Positions 47,969-56,458 of a stretch of 64,000 nucleotides of DNA are shown in pieces (the first letter of the stretch is position 1; every line of letters starts with the position of its first letter). A program made the position numbers and the translations under genes. The stretch is from Desulfovibrio fairfieldensis. GTDB taxonomy: Bacteria > Desulfobacterota > Desulfovibrionia > Desulfovibrionales > Desulfovibrionaceae. The stretch is from contig NZ_CP014229.1 in NCBI RefSeq assembly GCF_001553605.1, positions 1-64,000 of the forward strand, read 5' to 3'. Under the pieces are notes generated by a model, which worked only from the letters and a program-made list of their open reading frames with translations, was not told the origin of the DNA and searched no databases.

Positions 47969-48825
47969 CGCCGGGCGGCGGCCATGGCCTGCAAACGCCG
48001 GATGCGCTCTTCCAACGGCGGATGTGTGCTGAACAGGTTGGCCATGCTGCCGTCAATGCTGAACATGGGCGCCACAATGAACATTTGCTCCGTGCTGGGA
48101 TTGCCCTCCTGCATGGGAATCCTTCCGCTGGCCGCGCCCAGCTTTGCCAGGGCTCCGGCCAGGGCCAGCGGCTGGCCGCACAGTTCCGCGCCCGTGTCGT
48201 CGGCCAGGTATTCGCGCGAACGCGAAATGGCCATCTGGATCAGCCCGGCCGCGATGGGCGCGAGCAGGGCCAGCACCAGCGCGCCGATGGGATTGCCGCC
48301 GCCTTCGCCGTCACGGTTGCCGCCGAAAATGGCGGTGAACTGAAAGATGTTGGCCAAGGTTACAATGGCTGAGCCCAGCACGCCCGCAACGGTCTGGATG
48401 AGGATGTCGCGGTTGACGATATGGCCCACTTCATGGGCTACCACGCCGCGCAGCTCCTCGGGCGAAAGCAGGCGCATGATGCCCTCGGTCACGGCCACCA
48501 CCGCATGCTGCGGATCACGGCCCGTGGCAAAGGCGTTGGGGGCCTCTTCCGGCACCACGCAGACGCGCGGCTTGGGAATGCCGGCATTGCGGGCCAGCTC
48601 TTCCACAATCCGGTGCAAATAGGGGGCTTCCTCAGGGGCCAGTTCCCGGGCATGGTACATGGAAAGCACGATTTTGTCCGAGTACCAGTAGCTGCCCACA
48701 TTCATCACGAGGGCCAAGCCGAAGGCGATGATCACGCCGGTGCGGCCGCCCATCAGGCCGCCAAGCACGATAATGATGCCGGACAGCAAGGCCAGCAGAA
48801 GAACTGTTTTTATCTGGCTGGTCAT
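47965..48825 (-). CDS. htpX: Zinc metalloprotease HtpX
   Basis: A 286-residue inner-membrane M48 protease that degrades damaged membrane proteins. Two N-terminal hydrophobic segments come first (VLLLALLSGIIIVLGGLMG, GVIIAFGLALVMNVGSYWYS). The catalytic ELRGVVAHEVGHIVNRDILIQT (HExxH) lies near residue 135, and another hydrophobic pair plus SREYLADDTGAELCG provide the third zinc ligand. The C-terminal FSTHPPLEERIRRLQAM is typical. AAGGAG precedes the start. The TAG stop lies in an R2 element. Confidence 0.96.
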   Translation of the reverse strand: MTSQIKTVLLLALLSGIIIVLGGLMGGRTGVIIAFGLALVMNVGSYWYSDKIVLSMYHARELAPEEAPYLHRIVEELARNAGIPKPRVCVVPEEAPNAFATGRDPQHAVVAVTEGIMRLLSPEELRGVVAHEVGHIVNRDILIQTVAGVLGSAIVTLANIFQFTAIFGGNRDGEGGGNPIGALVLALLAPIAAGLIQMAISRSREYLADDTGAELCGQPLALAGALAKLGAASGRIPMQEGNPSTEQMFIVAPMFSIDGSMANLFSTHPPLEERIRRLQAMAAARR

Positions 48826-48980
48826 AAAATTCTCCTTATCTTCAAAATGCGCTGGGACGCGTCTTCTCTATCGTAACGACTATAAAATATAAGCATGGCA
48901 TGTGCGCTGGCAAGGTTCGGGCCAAGCGAGATTTTTTGTCGACGGCGTCGCGAAGCCCAACGCCGTCAGGGGCAAAAAGC

Positions 48981-50900
48981 TCAATTGTTTTTTCGGGCCT
49001 GCCACCAGAGTTGGAAGACCAGCAGCGTCCACAACGGCTTGCGCAGATCCGCCCGGCCTGAAATATGCTCGTTCATAAGCGCTCGCACGGCACGGGGATT
49101 GAAAATGCCCTGCTCGCGCAGGCGTGCTTCGCTGAGCAGATCTTCCATGAGCGGGCGCATCCGTCCGCGCAGCCAGGCCGCCACCGGAATCTGGAAGCCG
49201 CGCTTGTTGCGGTGCAGAATCTCCGGCGGCAGCAGGTCGGCAAAGGCCTTTTTGAGCAGATACTTGCGCTTGAAGCCGTGCAGCTTGTGGCGCACGGGCA
49301 GCCGGGCCGCGAATTCGGCCACGTCCCGGTCAAGGAAGGGCGCGCGCACTTCCAGGGAATGGAGCATGGAGCAGCGGTCTACCTTGACCAGGATGTCGTC
49401 CAGCATGAACTGGCGGACATAGACGTGAAAGGCGCGTGCCAGGGGAGCCGCCGCGCTTTCCGGCAGCCAGTGCTCGTATTGCTCGCGCGTGGGAGCGAAC
49501 AGCCGGTCGGGCCGCAGAAAGTCGCCGTGCGCTTCCAGCCAGGGTGTGTCCAGAATTTCGCGCTGCATCTCCGGGGTGAAGGCCGTGAGCATGGTCTGCA
49601 CCCGCTGCCAGGCCGGGGCGTGCGCCCCGCGCAGAAACGTAGCCACGGCCAGGCGCGGATTGATATACCCGGCCGAGGCGGGCAGATGCCGGGCCAGGGG
49701 TTCGATGATCCCGCGCCGGACAAAGGCGGGCAGGGCGTTGTACCACTCCGCCGCCTTGAAGCCGATATAGTGCTCATACCCGGCCCAGAGTTCGTCGGCG
49801 CCGTCTCCGCCCAGGGCCACGGTGACATGCTCGCGGGTGACGCCCGAGAGCAGCCATGTGGGCGCTACCGAGGCGTCGGCCATGGGCACGTCCATGCGGC
49901 TGACGATGCCGGGCAGCTCGTCCGCGCATTCCTCGGCCGAGAGTATTCGCTCGTGATGGTCCGTGCCGAAGGCTCGCGCCGCGATGCGGGCGTAGCGCGA
50001 TTCGTCGTAGCTGGCTTCGGTGAAGCCGATGGAAAAGGTCTTGATGGGCGTGGCGGACTGCCGGGCCATGAGCCCGGCCACAATGGAGGAGTCAATGCCG
50101 CCCGAGAGAAAGACGCCCAGCGGCACGTCGCTGACCATGCGGCGGCGCACGGCGCGGGAGAGCAGATGGTTCAGCTCCCGGCAGAGTTCGCCTTCATCCC
50201 TGGGGTCGGCTTCGTCCGGCACGGGCATGTCCCAATAGCGTTCCAGGCGGACGTCGCCCTGTCCCGAGAGCAGCAGATGGGAGGGCGGCAGGCTGCGGAC
50301 TTCGCCGTAAACGGTCTGGGGCGTGGGCACGTATTCGTAGGCCAGGTAACGCATGACGGCCTGCGGGTCCAGCGTGAGGGTCAGCTCCGGCACGCGGGTC
50401 AGGGCCGTGAGCTCCGAGGCGAAGTACAGGCAGCCGTGCTGGACGGTATAGAAAAAGGGCTTCTTGCCGAAGCGGTCGCACGCGCAGAACAGGCGTCGGC
50501 GCTCCGCGTCCCAGAGGGCGAAGGCGAACATGCCGTCGAAGCGCGCCAGGCAGTCCGCGCCCCAGCGGCGGTAGCCTTCCAGAATGACTTCCGTGTCCGA
50601 ATTGGTTTGGAAACGCGCGCCGCCCGCCGCCAGCTCGTCCCTGAGTTCGGCGAAGTTGTAGATCTCGCCGTTGAACGTCACGCTCAGGCGGCCGTCGGCG
50701 CTGTGCATGGGCTGGGCGCCGCCCGCCAGGTCAATGATGGAAAGCCGCCGATGCCCCAGGCAGACCGGACCGGCCTGCCAGAGGCCTTCGCCGTCCGGCC
50801 CCCTGTGGGTCAGGCAGTCGGTCATGGCCTTGACCCGGATTCCGGCTTCCGGGGAGAGCGTTTCCCCGTCCAGACGACAGATGCCAGCTATGCCGCACAT
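48981..50900 (-). CDS. asnB: Asparagine synthase (glutamine-hydrolysing)
   Basis: A 639-residue AsnB-type enzyme. The N-terminal MCGIAGICRLDG carries the Cys nucleophile of the class II glutaminase (after removal of Met), with RGPDGEG, RLSIIDLAGGAQPM and FNGEIYNF. The synthetase domain has VPLGVFLSGGIDSS (PP-loop) and LGGDGADELWAGY. In polysaccharide clusters such enzymes often amidate a sugar acid or an amino-acid substituent rather than serve asparagine supply. The gene overlaps the upstream glycosyltransferase by 13 bases and is last in the minus-strand run. Confidence 0.92.
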   Translation of the reverse strand: MCGIAGICRLDGETLSPEAGIRVKAMTDCLTHRGPDGEGLWQAGPVCLGHRRLSIIDLAGGAQPMHSADGRLSVTFNGEIYNFAELRDELAAGGARFQTNSDTEVILEGYRRWGADCLARFDGMFAFALWDAERRRLFCACDRFGKKPFFYTVQHGCLYFASELTALTRVPELTLTLDPQAVMRYLAYEYVPTPQTVYGEVRSLPPSHLLLSGQGDVRLERYWDMPVPDEADPRDEGELCRELNHLLSRAVRRRMVSDVPLGVFLSGGIDSSIVAGLMARQSATPIKTFSIGFTEASYDESRYARIAARAFGTDHHERILSAEECADELPGIVSRMDVPMADASVAPTWLLSGVTREHVTVALGGDGADELWAGYEHYIGFKAAEWYNALPAFVRRGIIEPLARHLPASAGYINPRLAVATFLRGAHAPAWQRVQTMLTAFTPEMQREILDTPWLEAHGDFLRPDRLFAPTREQYEHWLPESAAAPLARAFHVYVRQFMLDDILVKVDRCSMLHSLEVRAPFLDRDVAEFAARLPVRHKLHGFKRKYLLKKAFADLLPPEILHRNKRGFQIPVAAWLRGRMRPLMEDLLSEARLREQGIFNPRAVRALMNEHISGRADLRKPLWTLLVFQLWWQARKNN

Positions 50901-52246
50901 GTTTTTTTCCAGTGGGCGTACCAGCTGATGAACAGCTCGGCCAGCCGCAGGTTGTTGGTATGGGGATCGAACATGTCCCGGGCCAGCAGCGCGCCGTTGC
51001 GCCCCATGCGCCGGGCTTCCTCCGGATGCCCGACCAGCCGGAGCACGGCTTCGGCCAGGGCCTGCGGGTCGCCGGGCGGTATGGCCAGGCCGGTCTCGTG
51101 GTCGCGCACCACCTCCGGCAGCGCGTTGACCGTGGTGCTGATTACCGGCAGAGCGTAGGCCAGTGCTTCAATAACCGTATTGGGAATGCCGTCGCGTCGG
51201 CCCGAGGCATGCACCACGCAGGGGGCCACGAAAATGTCATGCTCGTCCAGAATGCGCGGCAGTTCGTTGTGGGAAATCAGGCCCGGCATGTCGACCTGTT
51301 TTTCCAGGCCCAGATCCTTGCGCATTTTGACCAGCTGCGCGCCCAAATGCCCGAGCCCCATGACTTTGCCGCCGCCTCCGGCCAGGGTCAGGCTGAAATT
51401 CAGGCCGCGTTCCCGGAGGATGCCGCAGGCAGTCAGCAGCACGTCAAAGCCCTTGGTCACGTCGAAACGACCCAAAGCAAGCAGGCGCACGGGGCCCTGT
51501 TCCAGGCGCGGCGTTTTCCGCGTGCAGTCCCCGGAACGGGAGGCCGTGGAATCCACGGCGGGCGGCGGCAGAGTCAGGCTGTTGTAGACCAGGGCTACCT
51601 TGCCTCTGGCCTGGCTGCGGTCAAAGGCTTCGATGCGGGCTTGGTCCGCCGCGTTGTTGGCGCGCACAAAAAGGGCCGCGCTCAACTTGTCCGCCAGGTC
51701 CGGGTCCGCTGGTTCCAGATTGTCGCCGCGCGCTGACGTGGAAAAGGGCACGCCCGCGATGTCGGCGGCCACCCAAGCCGCCGTGGCCGCGCCGCGCGGC
51801 CACGGCGCATGGATCATGTCAATGCCGTCCTCACGGAACCGACGGCCCAGATACAGGCCCGCGCCGAAAGCCCAGAGATTTTCGCCAAAAGTTTCAAGGC
51901 TGCGCCAACGCCGGAACATGCTGCGACGGAAGAGGCGGCACAGGCGCAGGGGATGGGTCAGCAACTGACGCAGCAGTTCCAGGGCGAAAAGAGGCGCGGC
52001 TTTGATCCCGAAGGTGCGCACACTGTCCGCCGCCGCCCGCATTTCCGTGGAGCAGTGGCGCAGATTGCGCGCATACAGGCTGTAGACGGTCAGAGGCAGA
52101 TGTTCCTTGAGTCCTTCCACTTCGCGGAAAATGAAGGGCTGGGTAAAAAGCGGATACCACAAGAGCACATAAGCCACATGGGGCAGGCCGGCGGGTAGGG
52201 GTTTTCCTTCCCCGGGAGGGGATGGATTGATCTGTTCTGTCGTCAT
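50888..52246 (-). CDS. Glycosyltransferase family 4 (copy 1 of a paralogous pair)
   Basis: A 452-residue GT-B glycosyltransferase. It starts with the ATG at 52246, overlapping the deacetylase stop as ATGA, with GAGGAG upstream. HVAYVLLWYPLFTQPFIFREV is the N-terminal domain start. RLLALGRFDVTKGFDVLLTA and GRRDGIPNTVIEALAYALPVISTTVNALPEVV are the donor-binding GT4 motifs. It is paralogous to the gene at 53365-54696: both keep the same opening motif and an E-x7-P C-terminal signature. It probably adds a sugar from a nucleotide donor on the cytoplasmic face. The linkage is unknown. Confidence 0.9.
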   Translation of the reverse strand: MTTEQINPSPPGEGKPLPAGLPHVAYVLLWYPLFTQPFIFREVEGLKEHLPLTVYSLYARNLRHCSTEMRAAADSVRTFGIKAAPLFALELLRQLLTHPLRLCRLFRRSMFRRWRSLETFGENLWAFGAGLYLGRRFREDGIDMIHAPWPRGAATAAWVAADIAGVPFSTSARGDNLEPADPDLADKLSAALFVRANNAADQARIEAFDRSQARGKVALVYNSLTLPPPAVDSTASRSGDCTRKTPRLEQGPVRLLALGRFDVTKGFDVLLTACGILRERGLNFSLTLAGGGGKVMGLGHLGAQLVKMRKDLGLEKQVDMPGLISHNELPRILDEHDIFVAPCVVHASGRRDGIPNTVIEALAYALPVISTTVNALPEVVRDHETGLAIPPGDPQALAEAVLRLVGHPEEARRMGRNGALLARDMFDPHTNNLRLAELFISWYAHWKKTCAA

Positions 52247-53361
52247 GCGGGTTCTCCTCGGTCGCTTCCCCAAGTTGTTCCCCCTTGTCCGGATTCTTTC
52301 TCCTGTTCCGCCCCTGTCGTCCAGTCGCACGCGACGTCCGAACGCGGGCAGGCCGCCGAGCTCCCCAGCTCCCGGCGCAGGCCGTCCATGGTCAGGCAGC
52401 GCACCTCCCAATGCGCGTGCAGCCAGTCCAGGTAGATTTCGATTTTGGTCATCAGCCGTTCCACCGAGGCTGCGTCGGGCAGATGCGGCGCGCCGCCGGG
52501 CAGCATTTCCGAGGAATGCCAGGTCAGCGACAGCACGCGTCCCCCCCGGGCTGCGAACAGACCGGTCACGGCCCGCATGGCCCAGAGCGGGTGCTCAACG
52601 GGCAGCAGGGCCAGAGCCCCCCAGTGCCGCAGGCTTGCCCGCACGGCCCGTCCCCATGAATCCGGCCCGTCAGGGAGGGCTCTCAGCATTTTGGGCAGGG
52701 GGCGAAGCAGCGGCGTGACCGTCAGGGGCACTTCAAAAATATGTTTGCCCTCCACCGGCACCCAGTAGGGATCGCTGGGGGCATTGAAGTGGTCAGGCCC
52801 GGCCGCGACGCCATCCGCGCCTGTTTTGGCGCAGTGCAGAGGGCGCACCGAAGCGTCGCACAAAACGCCCGCCCGCGCCAGCAAAGGCCAATGCGCGCGG
52901 TGCAGATCCCAGCGCCCCATGCGGAAAGAGGTCAGGGGCGCGCCCTGAAAATCCTCGCCCACCCGGAACAGAGTGCCCAGCTTGGCCGCCATCAGGGCAG
53001 CGGGCACCGATGCCGCAGGCACGCTGTTTGTCACGTCCGCCGCGTCCGCCATATCCGACTGCCCGCTCGCATGGCTGTCCAGGCCCAGAGGCGGCGTGTT
53101 CCAGTGGTGCAGATGCGCTCCGATTTCCGCGCCGGACATGTCCCGCAGCCGGGCCAGGATCGCGCGTGAGGCCGGGTCGGTCAGCACGCTGTGCGCGCAG
53201 AAAAGCGTGGGCCGCACGCCCCGTTCCAGCAGGGGCGCCAGGCGGGAAAGCTGCGCGGTATTGGTCACGCGCGGCGCGCGGCGGGCGTAGCGGCCGCCGA
53301 ACAATCCTTCCTCTTCCACATCCAGGCTGACCACCAGGTACAACGTCTCGCGTCGGCGCAT
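52243..53361 (-). CDS. Polysaccharide deacetylase-like protein (WalW-type)
   Basis: A 372-residue protein of the NodB/polysaccharide-deacetylase fold. LYLVVSLDVEEEGLF holds the first metal-site aspartate, RPTLFCAHSVL and AEIGAHLHHW the histidine site, SFRMGRWDLH the following arginine loop, and LSLTWHSSEMLPGG the C-terminal histidine. There is no signal peptide. It resembles WalW proteins of surface-glycan clusters. It starts 3 bases after the upstream glycosyltransferase stop and overlaps the downstream one by 4 bases, so the three are tightly coupled. The substrate is unknown. Confidence 0.8.
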   Translation of the reverse strand: MRRRETLYLVVSLDVEEEGLFGGRYARRAPRVTNTAQLSRLAPLLERGVRPTLFCAHSVLTDPASRAILARLRDMSGAEIGAHLHHWNTPPLGLDSHASGQSDMADAADVTNSVPAASVPAALMAAKLGTLFRVGEDFQGAPLTSFRMGRWDLHRAHWPLLARAGVLCDASVRPLHCAKTGADGVAAGPDHFNAPSDPYWVPVEGKHIFEVPLTVTPLLRPLPKMLRALPDGPDSWGRAVRASLRHWGALALLPVEHPLWAMRAVTGLFAARGGRVLSLTWHSSEMLPGGAPHLPDAASVERLMTKIEIYLDWLHAHWEVRCLTMDGLRRELGSSAACPRSDVACDWTTGAEQEKESGQGGTTWGSDRGEPA

Positions 53362-53364
53362 GGC

Positions 53365-54696
53365 TCAGCCCTGTTCCGTCCGCCGGGAGCGATCGGCCGA
53401 AAGATAAAGGTCGCGCAGGGCCGTGATGTTCGTATCCCTGTCGAACATCTGTTCCACCAGCGCGCGGCCCGCTTCAGCCATGCCCAGGGCCCGCTCCCGG
53501 TCTTCCAGCATGCGCCGCACGGCCAGGGCCAGGGCGCGCGGGTCGCGCTGGGGCACCAGCAGGCCGGTTTCCCCGTCGCGGATCACTTCGGAGATGCCGC
53601 AGACGTCCGTGGCCACCACGGGCATGCGGTGGGAAAGAGCTTCCATGATCACGTTGGGAATGCCGTCGCGGTCGCCGTTGCTGTACACCACGCTGGGCAC
53701 CACCAGCATGTCGTGGTTTTGCATGGATTCGCGCAGCCGGTCATGGGGCAGGAAACCCGGCATGTCCACGCAGTCGGTCAGGCGCAGCCGCCGCCGCAGG
53801 GCCGTGAGCTTACGGTGCCAGCCGCCGTCGCCCACCAGGGTGAGCCGCACGGGCACCTGTTCGCGCCGCAGCCTGGCCATGGCTGTCAACAATTCGGGAA
53901 AACCCTTGGTGCGCGCGAAGCGGCCCACGGCCAGCAGGCGGTAGGGCGGCCGCATGGGCAGGGCGCATTCCGTCCGCTCGGTAAAGGTCAGGCTGTTGTA
54001 GACCAGGCGCACCTTGTCCTGCTGCCGCGGCGGGCAGAAACTTTGCAGCCAGCCTACATTGGCCTGATTGTTGGTACGGATGAACAATGCGTCGCGCGCT
54101 TTCTCACGCAACAGGCCGTCCTGGGGATAGATGTCTCCGGCTCTGCCGGTGAAGGCAAAAGGAATGCCCGTCAGGCGCGAGGCCACCCAGGCCGCGGTGG
54201 CCGGGCCGTTGGCCCAGGAGGAGTGGATCAGGCTGATGCCGTCGGCCCGGCACTGTTCGGCCAGCAGAAAACCGGCCATAAAGCACCAGAGATTTTCGCC
54301 CAGGGACTCCAGATTGCGCATGCGGCGGAAGCAGCCTTCGCGCAGCAGTCGCCAGACCTTGCCCGGTTCCCGCCGCAGGGCGCGGAAAAACGCCGCCCAG
54401 ATCCGGAAAAAGGCCGTCGCCCCCATGCGGCGCACCGGACCTGGGAAGTCCCGCATTTCCTGGGAGCAGCCTTTCAGGGCCTTGCCGTACATGGTGTAGA
54501 CGTGGATGGGCAGGCCCAGAGCCATGAGCTGGACGATTTCCCTGAAAATAAAGGTTTCCGAGGACAGAGGAAACCAGAGCAGCACATAGGCCAGAGAGAA
54601 GGGCGTGGCGGCGTCGCCTCGCCGGGCCGAAGTTGCGGCGTCTGAAGAAGATGGGTCTGGGGACGCGGCTGTGGGGGCCGCCTCGGAGCGGGACAT
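53365..54696 (-). CDS. Glycosyltransferase family 4 (copy 2 of a paralogous pair)
   Basis: A 443-residue GT-B enzyme. An N-terminal Ser/Ala/Asp-rich tail precedes FSLAYVLLWFPLSSETFIFREI. YRLLAVGRFARTKGFPELLTAM and NGDRDGIPNVIMEALSHRMPVVATDVCGISEVI are the GT4 donor-site motifs. It is clearly paralogous to the GT4 at 50888-52246 and flanks the deacetylase on the other side. It follows the terminator after the alpha-oxoamine synthase gene. Confidence 0.9.
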   Translation of the reverse strand: MSRSEAAPTAASPDPSSSDAATSARRGDAATPFSLAYVLLWFPLSSETFIFREIVQLMALGLPIHVYTMYGKALKGCSQEMRDFPGPVRRMGATAFFRIWAAFFRALRREPGKVWRLLREGCFRRMRNLESLGENLWCFMAGFLLAEQCRADGISLIHSSWANGPATAAWVASRLTGIPFAFTGRAGDIYPQDGLLREKARDALFIRTNNQANVGWLQSFCPPRQQDKVRLVYNSLTFTERTECALPMRPPYRLLAVGRFARTKGFPELLTAMARLRREQVPVRLTLVGDGGWHRKLTALRRRLRLTDCVDMPGFLPHDRLRESMQNHDMLVVPSVVYSNGDRDGIPNVIMEALSHRMPVVATDVCGISEVIRDGETGLLVPQRDPRALALAVRRMLEDRERALGMAEAGRALVEQMFDRDTNITALRDLYLSADRSRRTEQG

Positions 54697-54717
54697 GGCT
54701 TTCTCCGCAAGAAGTGC

Positions 54718-54752
54718 AAAAAAGGCCGGACCGGTTTTGCGCCGGTCCGGCC
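54718..54752 (-). terminator. Rho-independent terminator after the alpha-oxoamine synthase gene
   Basis: On the minus strand an 11-bp stem GGCCGGACCGG with its complement and a 7-base loop is followed by TTTTTT. It lies between the synthase and the first glycosyltransferase gene, so the glycan genes may depend on read-through or their own promoter. Confidence 0.88.
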
Positions 54753-54800
54753 GAGGCTGCTGTCAACGCCGAATCGGACGGCACGGACGGGGCAAGAATG

Positions 54801-56123
54801 CTAATCGTCCTGTGCTTCGTCCTGATGCTCACGCCGGTATTTTTCCACAATGGCCTGGGCGTTGGGCAGTTCTTCCACCACGGCGTCCAGGGTTTTGCGG
54901 ACATGTTCCTCGGTGTGGGCCGCGGAAATAAAGAAGCGCAACCGGGCCGTGCCTTCCTTGACCGCCGGGAAGGAGACGGGCATGACGTAGATGCCCCGCT
55001 TGAAGAGCTGCTGGGACAGGAAGCCGGAAACCATGGAGTCCCCGACAATGACGGGCACGACGGCATAGCCCTGAGCCGCGCCGGTATCCAGGTCCTTGCT
55101 CTGGGCGTATTCGAGAAAATATCGGCTGATGTGCTGGAGCTTATGCACCCGCTCGGGCTCGCGCAGCATGATTTCCAGCGCCTTGCGGCAGGCCGCGGCA
55201 ATGACCGGGGGCATGCCCACGCTGAATACGAAACCCGGCGAACCGTATTTGAGAAATTTTATCAGGTCGCTGCGGCCCGCGATGAAACCGCCGCACCCGC
55301 ACATGGCCTTGGACAAGGTGCTCATCCACATGTCCACGTCCGTGGGGTCTATGCCGTAATATTCGCGCGCGCCGCGCCCGGTCTTGCCCAGCACGCCCAA
55401 AGAGTGGGCTTCGTCCACCAGGAGCATGCAGTCGTATTTCTTTTTGAGCTCAATGATCCGGGGCAGGTCCGGGATGTTGCCGTCCATGCTGAACAGCCCC
55501 TCGGTAACGATGACCGCGTATTTGTGCTCGCCGCGGTGGGCTTTAAGCATCTCCTCCAGCGCGTCGCAGTCGTTGTGGGCGTATGAGTAGCGCGTGGCGC
55601 CGGAAAGGCGCGCGCCCTGAACCAGGGAATTGTGGGCCAGGCCGTCGTGAAAAATGGCGTCGCGCGGACCGAACATGAAGCCCAGGGTGGAGACGTTGGC
55701 CGCGTGCCCGCTGACGTAGACGATGCAGTCCTCCACCTCGTACAGATCGGCCAGGGCGCGCTCCAGATCATGGTGGGGCGGGCGCTCGCCGCCCACCAGG
55801 CGGCTGGCTCCGGCCGAGGTGCCGAAAATGCCGGCCGTTTTGGTCACGGCCTCGGTGATTTCGGGATGGGCGTTGATGTCCAGATAATCATAGGTGGAAA
55901 AATTGATGAATTCCTTGCCGTTGATCAGCGTGGTGGCCTTGGCCGCCCGATCGTGGCAAACAAAGAGAGGATTATCCATCCCCATTTGGCTGGCCATTTC
56001 CACAAGCCGCTCGAAAGAGAGTTTGGAACGCATGCGGTTGAAGCCGGAAGCGCAGCTCTTTGGCGCAACGGCGCGCTGTTCCGCCGTTGTGGAGCCTGCC
56101 TGACAGGAATGGTTGTTCTTCAT
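54801..56123 (-). CDS. PLP-dependent alpha-oxoamine synthase (AONS/KBL/SPT family)
   Basis: A 440-residue enzyme of the family that condenses an acyl thioester with an amino acid, losing CO2, to give an alpha-aminoketone. INFSTYDYLDINAHPE, GTSAGASRLVGGERPPHHDLE, VDEAHSLGVLGKTGRG and STLSKAMCGCGGFIAG (Schiff-base lysine) are diagnostic. The N-terminal extension of about 50 residues is longer than in BioF or KBL. There are no biotin genes near; instead a polyketide-synthase-like gene is divergent. A role in offloading a ketide or fatty chain as a sphingoid-like base is therefore more likely than biotin synthesis. Confidence 0.88.
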   Translation of the reverse strand: MKNNHSCQAGSTTAEQRAVAPKSCASGFNRMRSKLSFERLVEMASQMGMDNPLFVCHDRAAKATTLINGKEFINFSTYDYLDINAHPEITEAVTKTAGIFGTSAGASRLVGGERPPHHDLERALADLYEVEDCIVYVSGHAANVSTLGFMFGPRDAIFHDGLAHNSLVQGARLSGATRYSYAHNDCDALEEMLKAHRGEHKYAVIVTEGLFSMDGNIPDLPRIIELKKKYDCMLLVDEAHSLGVLGKTGRGAREYYGIDPTDVDMWMSTLSKAMCGCGGFIAGRSDLIKFLKYGSPGFVFSVGMPPVIAAACRKALEIMLREPERVHKLQHISRYFLEYAQSKDLDTGAAQGYAVVPVIVGDSMVSGFLSQQLFKRGIYVMPVSFPAVKEGTARLRFFISAAHTEEHVRKTLDAVVEELPNAQAIVEKYRREHQDEAQDD

Positions 56124-56458
56124 GCCTTATCCTCGCGAATTGTCCGGAATTTGCCGGATATGGGACCGGCGTGATGGAGTGCCGCTGATTCGGCACATCT
56201 TTGTAACGATTCAGTATAGCTGAAGCCGAAACGCAAGGCAAGCCCGTAATGCGCTGAAAGCGGCAGTAAATATCGGCCCGCCCGGCGGGTTTCGGAGAGG
56301 GCCGGCGTTCATGACGCGGGCGGACCGGGGCACCCGGCCGTGTCGGAATGCGGCACGGGCTGGACAACAGCCTGGATATGCCCTAGCATTTTTCGCCCGC
56401 TCCGCAAGACCACGCCGGATGTTCCGCGCGCTTTTGCGGCGGCGCTTCAAAGGCCGCC
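56124..56458. promoter_or_regulatory. Divergent control region between the oxoamine synthase and the PKS-like gene
   Basis: A promoter toward the synthase gene is clear on the minus strand: TTGCCT (56236-56241) and TATACT (56213-56218) with 17-base spacing, about 90 bases before the ATG. I see no strong promoter toward the PKS-like gene and no ORF. Confidence 0.6.

Noticed and set aside
54801..56123. Assignment as bioF or kbl
   Set aside because: No biotin or threonine-degradation genes nearby, extended N terminus, and a divergent PKS-like gene make a secondary-product role more likely; family level only is reported.
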